Source of the DNA: Opitutia bacterium
GTDB lineage: Bacteria; Verrucomicrobiota; Verrucomicrobiae; Opitutales; UBA953
DNA length: 58,243 nucleotides
Reading direction: 5' to 3'
Assembly: GCA_004558035.1 (NCBI GenBank)
Contig: SFEJ01000010.1
Coordinates: 1-58,243 of the forward strand
Part shown: positions 7,941-16,618 of the stretch, one piece after another
Layout of the letters: every line of letters begins with the position of its first letter
Numbering within the stretch: the first letter of the stretch is position 1
Notes under the pieces: generated by a model
Seen by the model: only the letters and a program-made list of their open reading frames with translations
The model's database searches: none
Told to the model about the DNA's origin: nothing
Translations under genes and position numbers: made by a program

Positions 7941-9965
7941 GCGCGGGGATTTCGCGTAGGGCTTCGCGGGAGCGGGCTTCGTCGCCGCGCCTTTTTTGAG
8001 CAGGGAAATCTGGTCGCGCAGGAGCGCCGCCTTTTCGAATTCGAGGCGGTCGGCGGCGGCGAGCATTTCCTCCTCCAGCTCGGCGAGCACGGCGGCGACG
8101 TCCTCGTCCTTCGCGCCTTCCGCCGCCATGAGCGCCGTTCCCGCGTCGTCCTCCGGCGGCGGGAGCAGGCTTTCCTGCACGGCCCGGCGCACGCCGCGCG
8201 GCGTGATGCCGTGCTCGGCGTTGTATTCCGTCTGGCGTTCCCGCCGCAGGCGCGAAATCGCGATCGCGCGCGCGAGCGACTGCGTCATCACGTCGGCGTA
8301 GAGAATCACGCGGCCGTTCTCGTGGCGCGCGGCGCGGCCGGCGGTCTGAATGATCGAGGTTTCGCTGCGGAGAAAGCCCTCCTTGTCCGCGTCGAGAATG
8401 ACGACGAGCGCCGCCTCGGGAATGTCGAGCCCTTCGCGCAGCAGGTTCACGCCGATGAGCACGTCGAACGCGCCGCGCCGCAGCCGCCGCAGAATCTCGA
8501 CGCGCTCGATCGCGTCGATGTCGGAATGCAGATATTCGGCGCGCATGCCGCGTTCCCGCATGAACTCGCAGAGATCCTCGCTCATGCGCTTCGTGAGCGT
8601 GGTGACGAGCACGCGTTCGCCGCGCTCGACGGCGAGCGTCGCCTCGTGAATCGCGTCCTCGACCTGCCCTTTGATCGGGCGCACCTCCATCACGGGATCG
8701 AGCAGCCCCGTCGGGCGGATGATCTGCTCGGCGACGACGGCGGAATGCTCGAGCTCGAACGCCGCCGGCGTCGCGGAGACGAAGACCGTCTGCTTCACGA
8801 GCGCCTGAAATTCCTCCGGGCGCAGCGGGCGGTTCTCCACCGCGCTCGGCAGGCGGAAGCCGAACTCGACGAGGCGCTCCTTGCGGGAACGGTCGCCGTT
8901 GGACATGCCGTAGATCTGCGGGAGCGTGACGTGCGATTCGTCGATGAAGACGAGAAAATCCTTCGGGAAAAAGTCGATGAGGCACCACGGTCGCTGCTCC
9001 GGCGTGCGCCCGCCGAGGTGCATGGAATAATTCTCGATGCCGAAGCAGAAGCCAGTCTCGCGCAGCATCTCGATGTCGTTTTCCGTGCGCATGCGGATGC
9101 GCTGCGCCTCGAGCAGCTTGCCCGCGCGCTCGAACTTCGCGACCTGCTCTTCCAGCTCCGCCTGAATTTTCCCGATCGCGGTCTCGATGCGGTCCTGCGG
9201 CGTGACGTATTGATTCGACGGATACAGATCGTATTTTTCCAGACGCGCGCCCGCGCGCCCCGTCAGCGGATCGAGGCGGCGGATGGACTCGATCTCGTCG
9301 TCGAAGAGCGAAATGCGGATCGCCGTCTCGCGGTCGGCGGGAAAGACGTCGATCGTGTCCCCGCGCACGCGGAACGTGCCGCGCTCGAACGCGACGTCGT
9401 CGCGGCGGTAGAGCGAGCGGACGAATTTTTCGAGCAGCTCGTCGCGGCGCGTCTTCATGCCGACTTCGAGCGGGATCATCATCTCGTTGAAGTCGTCCGG
9501 CGAGCTCGAACCGTAGATGCACGAGACGGAGGCGATCACGATGACGTCGCGGCGCGACAGCAGCGCGCTCGCGGCGGCGATGCGCAGGCGCTCGAGGTCG
9601 TCGTTCACGGCGGAGTCCTTCTCGATGTAGGTGTCCGTCGCGGGAACGTAGGCCTCGGGCTGGTAGTAGTCGTAGTAGCTGATGAAGTATTCGACCGCGT
9701 TTTCCGGGAAGAAATGCTTGAACTCGGAGTAGAGCTGCGCGGCGAGCGTCTTGTTGTGCGAGATGATGAGCGTCGGGCGCTGCACGCGCGCGATGACGTT
9801 CGCCATCGTGAACGTCTTTCCCGAGCCGGTGACGCCGAGCAGCGTCTGCCAACGGTTCCCCGCCTGCACGCTGCGCGCGATCAGGTCGATCGCCTGCGGC
9901 TGGTCGCCCGTCGGCGGAAACTCCGAAACGAGCCTGAACGGCTTGCTGCTGCGATCGTGCTCCAT
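7923..9965 (-). CDS. uvrB: Excinuclease ABC subunit B
   Basis: Damage-verifying helicase-like subunit of nucleotide excision repair; it loads on DNA with UvrA and recruits UvrC. The 680 residues are full family length. Walker A GVTGSGKT lies at about residues 44-51. The beta-hairpin motif YYDYYQPEAYVP follows near residue 97. IDESHVTLPQ (Walker B/DEAD-like) lies in the middle, with the helicase C-terminal motifs (GVNLLREGLDIPE, QTAGRAAR) after it. The C-terminus carries a UVR domain (LEEEMLAAADRLEFEKAALLRD) that contacts UvrC, then a basic tail. ATG 9965 gives the expected start MEHDRSSKPFRLVSEFPPTGDQ. It stands alone, divergent from the pyrophosphatase gene; no LexA-like box was recognised. 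Confidence 0.98.
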   Translation of the reverse strand: MEHDRSSKPFRLVSEFPPTGDQPQAIDLIARSVQAGNRWQTLLGVTGSGKTFTMANVIARVQRPTLIISHNKTLAAQLYSEFKHFFPENAVEYFISYYDYYQPEAYVPATDTYIEKDSAVNDDLERLRIAAASALLSRRDVIVIASVSCIYGSSSPDDFNEMMIPLEVGMKTRRDELLEKFVRSLYRRDDVAFERGTFRVRGDTIDVFPADRETAIRISLFDDEIESIRRLDPLTGRAGARLEKYDLYPSNQYVTPQDRIETAIGKIQAELEEQVAKFERAGKLLEAQRIRMRTENDIEMLRETGFCFGIENYSMHLGGRTPEQRPWCLIDFFPKDFLVFIDESHVTLPQIYGMSNGDRSRKERLVEFGFRLPSAVENRPLRPEEFQALVKQTVFVSATPAAFELEHSAVVAEQIIRPTGLLDPVMEVRPIKGQVEDAIHEATLAVERGERVLVTTLTKRMSEDLCEFMRERGMRAEYLHSDIDAIERVEILRRLRRGAFDVLIGVNLLREGLDIPEAALVVILDADKEGFLRSETSIIQTAGRAARHENGRVILYADVMTQSLARAIAISRLRRERQTEYNAEHGITPRGVRRAVQESLLPPPEDDAGTALMAAEGAKDEDVAAVLAELEEEMLAAADRLEFEKAALLRDQISLLKKGAATKPAPAKPYAKSPRKKRRP

Positions 9966-10117
9966 GAGTAATCAGGAATTTTCGATTTTCGGGCTCCGGT
10001 TTCAAGCTTCGAGTTTCGTCGCGCGGCGCGAGGCGAATCCGCTTCCGAGCCCGGAGCGGCGGAGCTTCCGCGCCGAAAAGCTTTGCCCGGCGGGAGCGCG
10101 CGGCGTAGAAAGCTCGC

Positions 10118-11803
10118 ATGAACACCGAAAGGCCGAAACGCGTCTTCGTCTCCGGGCACCGCAACCCGGACACGGACAGCATCGCCAGCGCCTACGCGCT
10201 CGCCGCGCTGCGCGCCCTCCGCGACCCGGGAACGCGCTACGTCCCGATCTGCCCGGGCGTCCTGCCCGAACGCGCGGACTTTCTCTTCCGCCGCTTCGGC
10301 GTCGAGCCGCCCGCCGTGCACCACGACGTCTTTCTTCGCATGCGCGACCTGCTCGAACCCGCGACGGCGATCGCCGAAGGCACGACGCTCTTCGCCGCCG
10401 TGGAGACGCTGCGGCGGGAACGCGCGGCGCGCCTGCCCGTCGTCTCCGCGACCGGGAAATACCTCGGCATGCTCAGCGCGGCGACGCTGCTTTCGCAGCT
10501 GCTCAACATCGGCAACGACAACGCGGAAGACCTGACGGGGCGGCACATCTTCAGCTCGCTCGCGCTGATCCGCGACGTGCTCGAAGCCGAGGCGGAAACG
10601 CTCGCGCGGGCGGACGCGCTCGAGGATTTCGAAGTCTACGTCGCGGCGATGCGCCCGGAAAGTTTCGCCGTCCACGTGCCCGTCGCGGAGCGGAAAAACC
10701 TCGTCATCATCGTCGGCGACCGCCCGGAGATCCACCGCTGCGCGCTCGAGCACGCCGTGCGGCTGCTGATCGTCACGGGGACGTCTCCCGTCGCGCCGGA
10801 AATCCTTTCCGCGGCGCGGGAACGCGGCGTTTCCGTGATGCGCACGCGCCTGGATTCGGCGACCGTCGCGCGGCGCCTCAAATTCAGCATGCCCGTGGAG
10901 CGCGCGCCGCTCGCGGCGGAAGAGACGCTCGCGCTCGCGCCGGACGACCGCCTGCGCGACTTCCGAAAAAAAATGCTGCGCGACGCCTCCGACCTCTTCC
11001 CCGTCACCGACGCCGCGGGAACGCTCCTCGGCGTCGTCCGCAAGAAACAGCTCTCCGAGCCGCCGCCGCACCGGATGATTCTCGTCGATCACAACGAACC
11101 GACGCAGTACCTTCCCGGCGCGGACGAGCTGCCCGTCGTCGAGGTCGTCGATCACCACCGCATCGGCATGTTCACCTCGGAAACGCCGATCCGCTTCACG
11201 GGCGACGTCGTCGGGAGCACCTGCACGCTCGTCGCGCGCGAGTTCTTCGCGCAGGGAGAGACGCCGACGCCCGCGCTCGCCGGCCTGCTGCTCGGCGGAC
11301 TCGTCTCCGACACGCTGATGCTGAAGTCGCCCACCACGGCGCCGCTCGACCGCGAAATCTGCGCGAAGCTCGAAAAGCTCTGCGGCGTTTCCGCCGAGAC
11401 GCTGATGGCGGAGATGACGCGCATCGACTCGGCGCTGACGACGAAATCCTCCAACGCCGTCATTTCCGGCGACCGCAAGGACTACACGGAAGGCGACGTG
11501 AAATTCGCGCTCGCGCAGGTCGAGGAAACCGAGCTCGAGCTGCTGCGCGCGCGCAAACGCGAGCTCTCCGCGCAGATGCGCTTCCGCGTCGAAGTCGAAA
11601 ACCTGCTCTTCTTCGGGCTGCTCGTCACGGACGCGATCCACGAAATTTCGGAGCTCCTCATCGTCGGCGACGACGACGTGCTGCGCGCCTTGCCCTACGA
11701 AAAGCTCGAAGACAACCTCTACGCGCTTCCCGGCGTGCTCTCGCGCAAAAAGCAGCTGCTCCCGCAGATGCTCTCCATCTGCGCCGCGCTCCGCCGCGAG
11801 TGA
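10118..11803 (+). CDS. Family II (DHH) inorganic pyrophosphatase with CBS and DRTGG regulatory domains
   Basis: Probable Mn-dependent pyrophosphatase (PPi to two phosphates), cytoplasmic and regulated by adenine nucleotides. In 561 residues I see an N-terminal DHH motif HRNPDTDSIASAYALA (residues 12-27). A first CBS domain spans about 85-130, then a DRTGG domain (GDRPEIH... VTGTSP, around 200-235), and a second CBS domain lies at about 270-315. The catalytic halves resume with VDHNEPTQ and VVDHHRIG (around 325-350), then GSTCTLVA and the DHHA2 domain. This split catalytic arrangement with a CBS-DRTGG-CBS insert is known from clostridial CBS-pyrophosphatases, where AMP inhibits and ATP or diadenosine polyphosphates activate. 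Start at ATG 10118. Monocistronic and divergent from uvrB. Confidence 0.9.
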   Translation: MNTERPKRVFVSGHRNPDTDSIASAYALAALRALRDPGTRYVPICPGVLPERADFLFRRFGVEPPAVHHDVFLRMRDLLEPATAIAEGTTLFAAVETLRRERAARLPVVSATGKYLGMLSAATLLSQLLNIGNDNAEDLTGRHIFSSLALIRDVLEAEAETLARADALEDFEVYVAAMRPESFAVHVPVAERKNLVIIVGDRPEIHRCALEHAVRLLIVTGTSPVAPEILSAARERGVSVMRTRLDSATVARRLKFSMPVERAPLAAEETLALAPDDRLRDFRKKMLRDASDLFPVTDAAGTLLGVVRKKQLSEPPPHRMILVDHNEPTQYLPGADELPVVEVVDHHRIGMFTSETPIRFTGDVVGSTCTLVAREFFAQGETPTPALAGLLLGGLVSDTLMLKSPTTAPLDREICAKLEKLCGVSAETLMAEMTRIDSALTTKSSNAVISGDRKDYTEGDVKFALAQVEETELELLRARKRELSAQMRFRVEVENLLFFGLLVTDAIHEISELLIVGDDDVLRALPYEKLEDNLYALPGVLSRKKQLLPQMLSICAALRRE

Positions 11804-11823
11804 ACGCGGCGGGAACGGGCGGG

Positions 11824-11849
11824 CGAAGCGCGGAGCGGCTGCGCGTTTT
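11824..11849. terminator. Probable terminator between convergent genes
   Basis: Just after the pyrophosphatase stop, a short GC-rich hairpin (GCGCGG against CTGCGCG, imperfect) is followed by six T on the plus strand. The copy of GCGGGAACG at about 11809 lies just upstream. A weak stem, so moderate confidence. Confidence 0.4.
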
Positions 11850-12875
11850 TTACAGCGCGGCGAGAAGCGCGTCCACCTGTTCTTCGCGGGTCGCCCAGCA
11901 GGTGCAGAAGCGCACGGCGGTGTGCCCGGCGTCCACGCGGCGGATCGTCGCGAAGGAAAAATCTTCCGCGAGACGGCGCAGCAGCGCGTCGGGCAGAATC
12001 GGGAAAATCTGATTCGTCGGCGAATCGATGAACAGCGGGAAGCCCGCGTCGCGGAAGCCCCGCGCGAGCTTTTCCGCGAGGCGCACGGCGTGCGCGGAAA
12101 CGTCGAAATAGAGCCCGCCTTCGAGCAGCGTCAGGAACTGCAGCCCGAGCAGGCGCCCCTTCGCGAGCATGCCGCCGCGCTGTTTCAGCACGTAGCGGAA
12201 ATCCGCGTTCAGCGCGGGATTCGCGATCACGAGCGCCTCGCCGAAAAGCGCGCCGACCTTCGTTCCGCCGATGTAGAAGGCGTCGCAGTGCGCGGCGAGA
12301 AACGGCAGATCGACGTCGTTCCCGCGCGCCGCGAGCCCGTAGCCGAGCCGCGCGCCGTCCACGTAGAGGAAAAGATTCTTCTCGCGGCAGACGTCGTGCA
12401 GCGCGGCGAGTTCGGCGCGGGAATAGATCGTGCCGAGCTCCGTCGGGAACGAGACGTAGACGAGCTTCGGCTGCGCGATGTGCTCGTGCGTCTCGTCGTT
12501 CCAGTGCGCCTCGACGGCGGCGCGGACCGCCTCGGCGGAGAGCTTGCCGTCCGCGCTCGGGACGATCTGCACCTTGTGCCCGGTCGCCTCGACGGCGCCG
12601 GTCTCGTGCACGGCGATGTGCGCGGATTCGGCGGCGAGCGCGCACTGATGCGGGCGCAGCGCGGCGGCGATCAGCGTGAAGTTCGTCTGCGTGCCTCCGA
12701 CGAGAAAATGCACGCCGAGCGCGGCGTTCCCGCAGAGCCCGCGGATCTTCGCGGCGACGCGGGCGCAGTATTCGTCTTCGCCGTATCCGGGCGTCTGCTC
12801 GAAATTCGTTTCGGCGAGGCGTCGGAGAATCTCCGGATGCGCGCCTTCGCCGTAATCGCAGTTGAAACGTGTCAT
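11850..12875 (-). CDS. Low-specificity threonine aldolase (PLP-dependent, beta-eliminating lyase family)
   Basis: Likely cleaves L-threonine or allo-threonine to glycine plus acetaldehyde, with a PLP cofactor. 341 residues from ATG 12875 (MTRFNCDYGEGAHPEIL), which matches the family start. Upstream codons would add an untypical 32-residue extension. Visible signatures are HFLVGGTQTNF near residue 60, VSFPTELGTIYS near 155, the cofactor-anchoring YVDGARLGYGL (aspartate and arginine) near 182, and FYIGGTKVGA with the presumed Schiff-base lysine near 208. The gene lies downstream of def on the same strand, separated by a hairpin at 12960-12992. Related enzymes act on beta-hydroxy amino acids or tryptophan, so the substrate is inferred. 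Confidence 0.85.
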   Translation of the reverse strand: MTRFNCDYGEGAHPEILRRLAETNFEQTPGYGEDEYCARVAAKIRGLCGNAALGVHFLVGGTQTNFTLIAAALRPHQCALAAESAHIAVHETGAVEATGHKVQIVPSADGKLSAEAVRAAVEAHWNDETHEHIAQPKLVYVSFPTELGTIYSRAELAALHDVCREKNLFLYVDGARLGYGLAARGNDVDLPFLAAHCDAFYIGGTKVGALFGEALVIANPALNADFRYVLKQRGGMLAKGRLLGLQFLTLLEGGLYFDVSAHAVRLAEKLARGFRDAGFPLFIDSPTNQIFPILPDALLRRLAEDFSFATIRRVDAGHTAVRFCTCWATREEQVDALLAAL

Positions 12876-12949
12876 TGGTGTTGACTCTGAAAATTCTTTT
12901 CGGACGGGAAACGGACGGAACCGCACCCGGCGAGCCGAGGAGTCGAAAA

Positions 12950-12992
12950 GATTTAAAAGGTCGAGGAGCAATTACCTTTTAAGCTCCTCGAC
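12950..12992 (-). terminator. Hairpin terminator after def
   Basis: GTCGAGGAGC (12960-12969) and GCTCCTCGAC (12983-12992) form a perfect 10-bp stem. Read on the minus strand it is followed by the T-rich CCTTTTAAATCTTTT. It lies immediately beyond the def stop codon and should separate def from the threonine aldolase gene. Confidence 0.7.
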
Positions 12993-12999
12993 GTCCCCG

Positions 13000-13590
13000 T
13001 CACTTCGCTTTCCGCTTCGCCTTGAGCTCGGCGAGCGTGTCGCGCTTCAGCGACTTCAGCTTCGCGGCGTTGCGCAGACGGTCGCGCGCCTCCATGCGGT
13101 CCGTGAAGACGATGCCCTGGCAGTGGTCGTTTTCGTGCTGGCAGCAGCGCGCGAGCATTCCCGTGCACTCGAGCACGTGCGGCGTTCCCGCGACGTCCTG
13201 GAACGAGACGCGCACGTTTTCGCAACGCACGACCGTGCCGCGGATTCCCGGGAAGGACAGGCAGCCCTCGCGGCATTCCCACAGATCGTCGTCGAGCGTC
13301 TCGACGTGCGCGTTCGCGAACGCCATCGGCATGGCGAGCGCGGCGGGAACGTCCTTGCCGTCGAGGCGGAGCGCGAAATCCTGCTCTTCGCCGGCGGCGG
13401 GCTTCAGGTCGATGACGAAGAACTGCATCGAAAGACCGACCTGCGGCGCGGCGAGCCCGATGCCGTTCGTCGCGTGCATCGTCTCGACCATGTCGTCGGC
13501 GAGGCGCTTCAGCGCGTCGTCGAACGTCTCGACGGGATCGCCTTTTCTGCGGAGTACGGGGTTGCCGTAATGCGTGACGGGAATGATCAT
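13000..13590 (-). CDS. def: Peptide deformylase
   Basis: Metal-dependent hydrolase that removes the formyl group from the initiator methionine of nascent proteins. 196 residues. All three family motifs are present: GIGLAAPQVG (around residue 45), REGCLSFPG (around 108, the metal-binding cysteine) and QHENDHCQG (around 150, the HExxH-type zinc/iron site). The last motif has Asn-Asp after the glutamate and Cys where Leu is usual, a minor variation. The C-terminus is lysine-rich. It lies 18 bases from the AsmA-like gene upstream on the same strand, suggesting cotranscription. Confidence 0.96.
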   Translation of the reverse strand: MIIPVTHYGNPVLRRKGDPVETFDDALKRLADDMVETMHATNGIGLAAPQVGLSMQFFVIDLKPAAGEEQDFALRLDGKDVPAALAMPMAFANAHVETLDDDLWECREGCLSFPGIRGTVVRCENVRVSFQDVAGTPHVLECTGMLARCCQHENDHCQGIVFTDRMEARDRLRNAAKLKSLKRDTLAELKAKRKAK

Positions 13591-13608
13591 GGCTTCGGAA
13601 ATTCGTGA

Positions 13609-14625
13609 TTATTTTTCGGACGCGTCGGCGTTTTTCTCGGATCCGGAAAAGATGTCGAGCACCGCCTTGCCGGCGTCGAGCACGGCATCCGTCGTCGCGT
13701 TCGCCGCGTCCGAGACGGCGTCGGCGGTCGCTCCCGCGGCGTCGGAAACGGCTCCGGCCGTCGCGCTTGCTGCGTCGGAAACGGCTCCGGCGGTAGCGCC
13801 TGCGGCTCCGGAGACCGCATCGACGGTCGCCCCCGCGGCGTCGGAGACCGCGCCGACCGTCGCGCTCGCCGCGCCGGAAATGCCGGACGCGCGGAGGAGA
13901 CGGAAGACGCTCATGAAGTTCCCCGCGAAACGCGTGCCGAACTGAACCGGCGTCAGATCTTCGTCCAGCCCGAGACCTTCGGGGAATTCGACGGAAATCG
14001 GCGGGAGCGGCGACGGGACGGAGCCCATGTAAAGGCAGACGCGGACGCCGTCGATGTCCACGAAACGCGCCGCGACGTAGATTTCCTCGGCGGGCGCGGC
14101 GGCGGCTTCGGGTTCGTCGGGCGTCGCGGGTTCTCCGGTCGCGGGCGGCGCGAAGCGGTCGGCGAGCGCGCCGACGTTCGTCGCGCCGGAAATCAGCTGC
14201 TCGTAGTTGAGGCGGAGATTCTTCAGCGCCAGCGTGCGGATGATTTTCTTGCGGGAAAGCGCGGTGAGCGCCTCGAAGTCGAACTCGAAATATTCGAGGC
14301 TCATCAGGTCCTGCGAAAAATCTTCGCCCTCGACGACGGGATGCCCGACGACGAAGTTTTCGACGCGCACGTAGCCGCCGAACGGGCGGACGACGAGCGT
14401 TTCGACGGACATCTTGTCCACGCCGAGAATTTCCGCGCCGACGGAATTGATCGCCCATTTCGCGACGGATCCGAGCCCGAACGCGACGAAGAGCAGCAGG
14501 AGCGCGACGAGCGCTCCCGCGGCGATCGCGAGGCGCTTCAGCAGGCGGCGTTTCTTCTTGGGCGTTCCCGCGTCGGCTGGCGTTTCGTTTTCCGCGGGCG
14601 CGGCGTTGTTTTCGTTCGTGTCCAT
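13609..14625 (-). CDS. Membrane-anchored AsmA-like protein with C-terminal alanine-rich repeats
   Basis: Function unknown. The 338-residue product has a charged N-terminus with a KKKRRLLKR stretch, then one hydrophobic helix (residues about 33-55). It continues with a segment resembling the start of AsmA/DUF748-type envelope proteins (GVDKMSVETLVVRPFGGYVRV, LKNLRLNYEQLISG). After a Pro/Ala/Glu-rich linker and a short second domain, the last third (about residues 245-325) is a tandem array of near-identical units such as GAVSDAAGATA and DAVSDAANATT. They have 11-residue periodicity, similar to LEA-type or amphipathic repeat helices. In DNA the array is about 13,660-13,890. It is probably in an operon with def. 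An envelope location is inferred from the single N-terminal membrane helix. Confidence 0.75.
   Translation of the reverse strand: MDTNENNAAPAENETPADAGTPKKKRRLLKRLAIAAGALVALLLLFVAFGLGSVAKWAINSVGAEILGVDKMSVETLVVRPFGGYVRVENFVVGHPVVEGEDFSQDLMSLEYFEFDFEALTALSRKKIIRTLALKNLRLNYEQLISGATNVGALADRFAPPATGEPATPDEPEAAAAPAEEIYVAARFVDIDGVRVCLYMGSVPSPLPPISVEFPEGLGLDEDLTPVQFGTRFAGNFMSVFRLLRASGISGAASATVGAVSDAAGATVDAVSGAAGATAGAVSDAASATAGAVSDAAGATADAVSDAANATTDAVLDAGKAVLDIFSGSEKNADASEK
13660..13890 (-). repeat. Tandem coding repeat, 33-base units
   Basis: Units built on GTCGGAAACGGCTCCGG and GCGTCGGAGACG alternate through the 3' part of the AsmA-like gene and encode 11-residue alanine-rich repeats. Units vary mostly at third codon positions. 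No spacers of unique sequence occur, so this is not a CRISPR array. Confidence 0.75.
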
Positions 14626-14692
14626 TTCCGCGAAATCCTAAACCGCCCCCGCCGAAACGAAAAGCGGAAAGTGGAATCGCCGCGCCCGTGAT

Positions 14693-15448
14693 TCACGCGG
14701 CGAATTCGCGCTGCGCGGCGGCGTATTCTTCGAGCGTGCCGAGGTCGCGCCACGAGCCCACGTCGTCGATCACGCCGCGGATTTCGCCGCGCCCGCGCGC
14801 GACGACGCGCAGAAACGCCTCGACGACGCTTTCGATTTTTCCGGCGGGAATTTCGTCGAAAAATTTCCGCGAAACGACGTAGATGCCCGTGAAGCGGCAG
14901 CGCCGCGTTCCCGCGCGCCCGAGACGGTCGCGCAGATCCTCGACGCGTGCCGTCGCGTCGTCGAAATTCACGTTGCCGCGCGCGTCCGTGCGCAGGAGCA
15001 GCGTGGCGAGCGCGCGGGAACGCGCGTGCGCCGCGACGAGCGCGCGCAGATCGAGATCGGCGAGAACGTCGCCGTTGTACACGAGCAGATTTTCGTCGGC
15101 GGGAACGAGGAGCGGCTCGATGTTCTTCAGCCCGCCGCCGGTGTCGAGCAGCACGGGCTCGTGCACGAGCGCGACGGGCGCGCCGCGGTAGTCGCCGCGC
15201 GGGAACGCCTCGGCGTACGCCTCCGCCGCGTGGTGCGTGTTGACGATGAAGCGTTCGACGCCGAGCACGAGCAGCGCGTCCATCGCGCGGCAGATCATCG
15301 GCTTCCCGCCGAGCGGCAGCAGCGGCTTCGGGCAGCGTTCGGTCAGCGGCCGCAGGCGCGTCCCCAGCCCCGCCCCGAGCAGAAACACCGTCTTCGGGAA
15401 ATCGGCGTCTGCGGACGGATTTGAACCTCTTCGGCGAATGTCCTTCAT
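14693..15448 (-). CDS. Nucleotidyltransferase of the sugar-1-phosphate family (MurU-like)
   Basis: Predicted to form an NDP-sugar from a sugar-1-phosphate and NTP. From the ATG at 15448 the product is about 251 residues; the open frame continues nine codons upstream to 15475. The signature FLLGAGLGTRLRPLTERCPKP (residues about 20-40) is the nucleotide-binding and pyrophosphorylase motif. LPLGGKPMICR, then NTHHAAE, follow, with YNGDVLADLD (metal-binding aspartate) near 125 and GIYVVSRKFF near 195. The length and these motifs fit N-acetylmuramate-1-phosphate uridylyltransferase (MurU) or related mannose-1-phosphate enzymes. MurU normally works with the kinase AmgK, which is not seen here. Substrate is therefore an inference. 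The first residue of the usual AxxG motif is replaced (LGAGLG). Confidence 0.82.
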   Translation of the reverse strand: MKDIRRRGSNPSADADFPKTVFLLGAGLGTRLRPLTERCPKPLLPLGGKPMICRAMDALLVLGVERFIVNTHHAAEAYAEAFPRGDYRGAPVALVHEPVLLDTGGGLKNIEPLLVPADENLLVYNGDVLADLDLRALVAAHARSRALATLLLRTDARGNVNFDDATARVEDLRDRLGRAGTRRCRFTGIYVVSRKFFDEIPAGKIESVVEAFLRVVARGRGEIRGVIDDVGSWRDLGTLEEYAAAQREFAA

Positions 15449-15503
15449 GTTTTTCGGAAAAAATTTTCGGCTCAAAAACCTTCGGTTTCAAGCGGTTTCC
15501 GGC

Positions 15504-15671
15504 TCATCGTGAGCCGAAAACTCGCCCGCGGGCCGCGATCTTGAGCCGAAAGGCGACGAGACGAGCCTTCATGTCCGCGGCTTCGATTTCCGCGGGCGTG
15601 CAGATCTCGCTCAAAAACGCGACGGCATCGCTTCCGCGAGGCGAAATTTTATCAGCCTTTTCTTTGTTCAT
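15504..15671 (-). pseudogene. Truncated antitoxin-like protein, HigA type
   Basis: A 55-codon frame starts at ATG 15671 and encodes MNKEKADKISPRG... FLSEICTPAEIEAADMKARL. The middle part resembles the region before the helix-turn-helix in antitoxins or repressors that begin FLxEhhTPEEIxxxxLRxxLI. The frame stops (RVFGSR) exactly where the DNA-binding helices should follow, so it looks truncated. Its ATG overlaps the stop codon of the preceding remnant (ATGA), the typical coupling of toxin-antitoxin operons. Assigned by pattern only. Confidence 0.45.
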
Positions 15672-15800
15672 AAGGCATTCCTTTCTTTGAAGTCTTTCAT
15701 GTTACGTTTCGCCTGCTCGATTTCGTTCGCTGGCGTTTTCTGAGTTTTGACGAGACGTCGATTGTTCGCGCTTTCCTTCAAAAAAATTTCGTGTCCGTAC
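15668..15800 (-). pseudogene. C-terminal remnant of a RelE/HigB-like toxin
   Basis: The translated segment ends LVKTQKTPANEIEQAKRNMK, then DFKERNAL. It closely follows the C-terminal consensus of HigB/Gp49-type toxins (KKTQKTPxxEIExAxxRxxD). No start codon and no N-terminal two thirds are present; the fragment abuts the 3' end of the metallopeptidase gene (15819). With the overlapping antitoxin remnant this is a decayed type II module. Confidence 0.5.
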
Positions 15801-15818
15801 GTGTTCTTTCGCGGTTTC

Positions 15819-16472
15819 TTACTCTTTCTTCCGCGCGCGCATTTCGCGGACGAAGTCGTCCACGGTGCAGCCGTAGCGGGCGGCGAGCCACGCCTCGCCG
15901 TTCTCGCCGCGACGGAACGCGGCGTTGAGCGGGCGCAGCAGCGCGGCGGCGTCGCCCCCGTGACGCGTCCGGACGATGTGCTCCAGCAGCGCGGCGGCGT
16001 GCGTGTAGCCGCGGCGGACGTCAGCGTCCGCGGGAGCGACCCAGCGCGCGGGCTCGCGCAGCAGGCTGTAATCGCGCACGTAATCGGCGACGCCTTCCAG
16101 GAGCCACCACGGCGCGACGTTCCCGGGGTAGGCCTGCACCACGTGCACGAGCTCGTGCACGAACATGCCGGCGTCGTGCGGCGCGGCACGCAGATACGGC
16201 GCGCTGAGCGTGATGCGCCGTCCGACGGTCACCCCGGGCGGCGCGGACGGGTCTTCCGTGAGCCCGAGATGAATCGGCTCGGCGGAAAGTTCGACGCCGA
16301 GCGTCTCCGCGATCTGCGGCAGATAATTTTTGGCGAGGCTCTGCAGAATCGCGCGCTGGCCGACGTCGATTCCGGCGTCGAAAATCACGGGATCGGCGTC
16401 CGCGCGCGCCGCGGGCGGGAACGCGAGCGCGCAGACCATCAGCGAAAGCAGCGCAGTGAGTAATTTCTTCAT
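15819..16472 (-). CDS. Secreted metallopeptidase of the plant basic secretory protein family
   Basis: Predicted extracytoplasmic zinc peptidase of 217 residues from ATG 16472. It opens with a signal peptide (MKKLLTALLSLMVCALAFPP, cleavage near ARADA). The catalytic signature is FVHELVHVVQAYPG (HExxH, around residue 112), followed by WWLLEGVADYVRDY, in which the glutamate and aspartate complete the site. This HELVHVVQ... GNVAPWWLLEGVADY pattern is diagnostic for the basic secretory protein family (PF04450), found in plants and scattered in bacteria, with roles proposed in defence or polymer turnover. The open frame extends far upstream, but the signal peptide sets the start. It is 147 bases downstream of the type IIG-like gene. 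Confidence 0.85.
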   Translation of the reverse strand: MKKLLTALLSLMVCALAFPPAARADADPVIFDAGIDVGQRAILQSLAKNYLPQIAETLGVELSAEPIHLGLTEDPSAPPGVTVGRRITLSAPYLRAAPHDAGMFVHELVHVVQAYPGNVAPWWLLEGVADYVRDYSLLREPARWVAPADADVRRGYTHAAALLEHIVRTRHGGDAAALLRPLNAAFRRGENGEAWLAARYGCTVDDFVREMRARKKE

Positions 16473-16618
16473 GGGGAGGCGTAAGAAGGAGGATGTTCTG
16501 TCCAAAAGAATAGGGAATTTGCGAATCCCGGCAAAGATTTTTGCCGCTGCGACGCGAACGAAAATTCGCGTTCGCGGATTTCGGAAAGGCATCCCCCCCC
16601 TCGGAAGCCGCCTCGAGC

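Noticed and set aside
13660..13890. Possible CRISPR-like array
   Set aside because: Repeats are contiguous, 33-base, in frame and encode an alanine-rich tail; there are no unique spacers and no cas genes.
16593..16600. C8 tract as a second phase-variable site
   Set aside because: It lies in the intergenic space after the type IIG-like stop codon and before the peptidase gene; it changes no reading frame. A promoter effect cannot be excluded.
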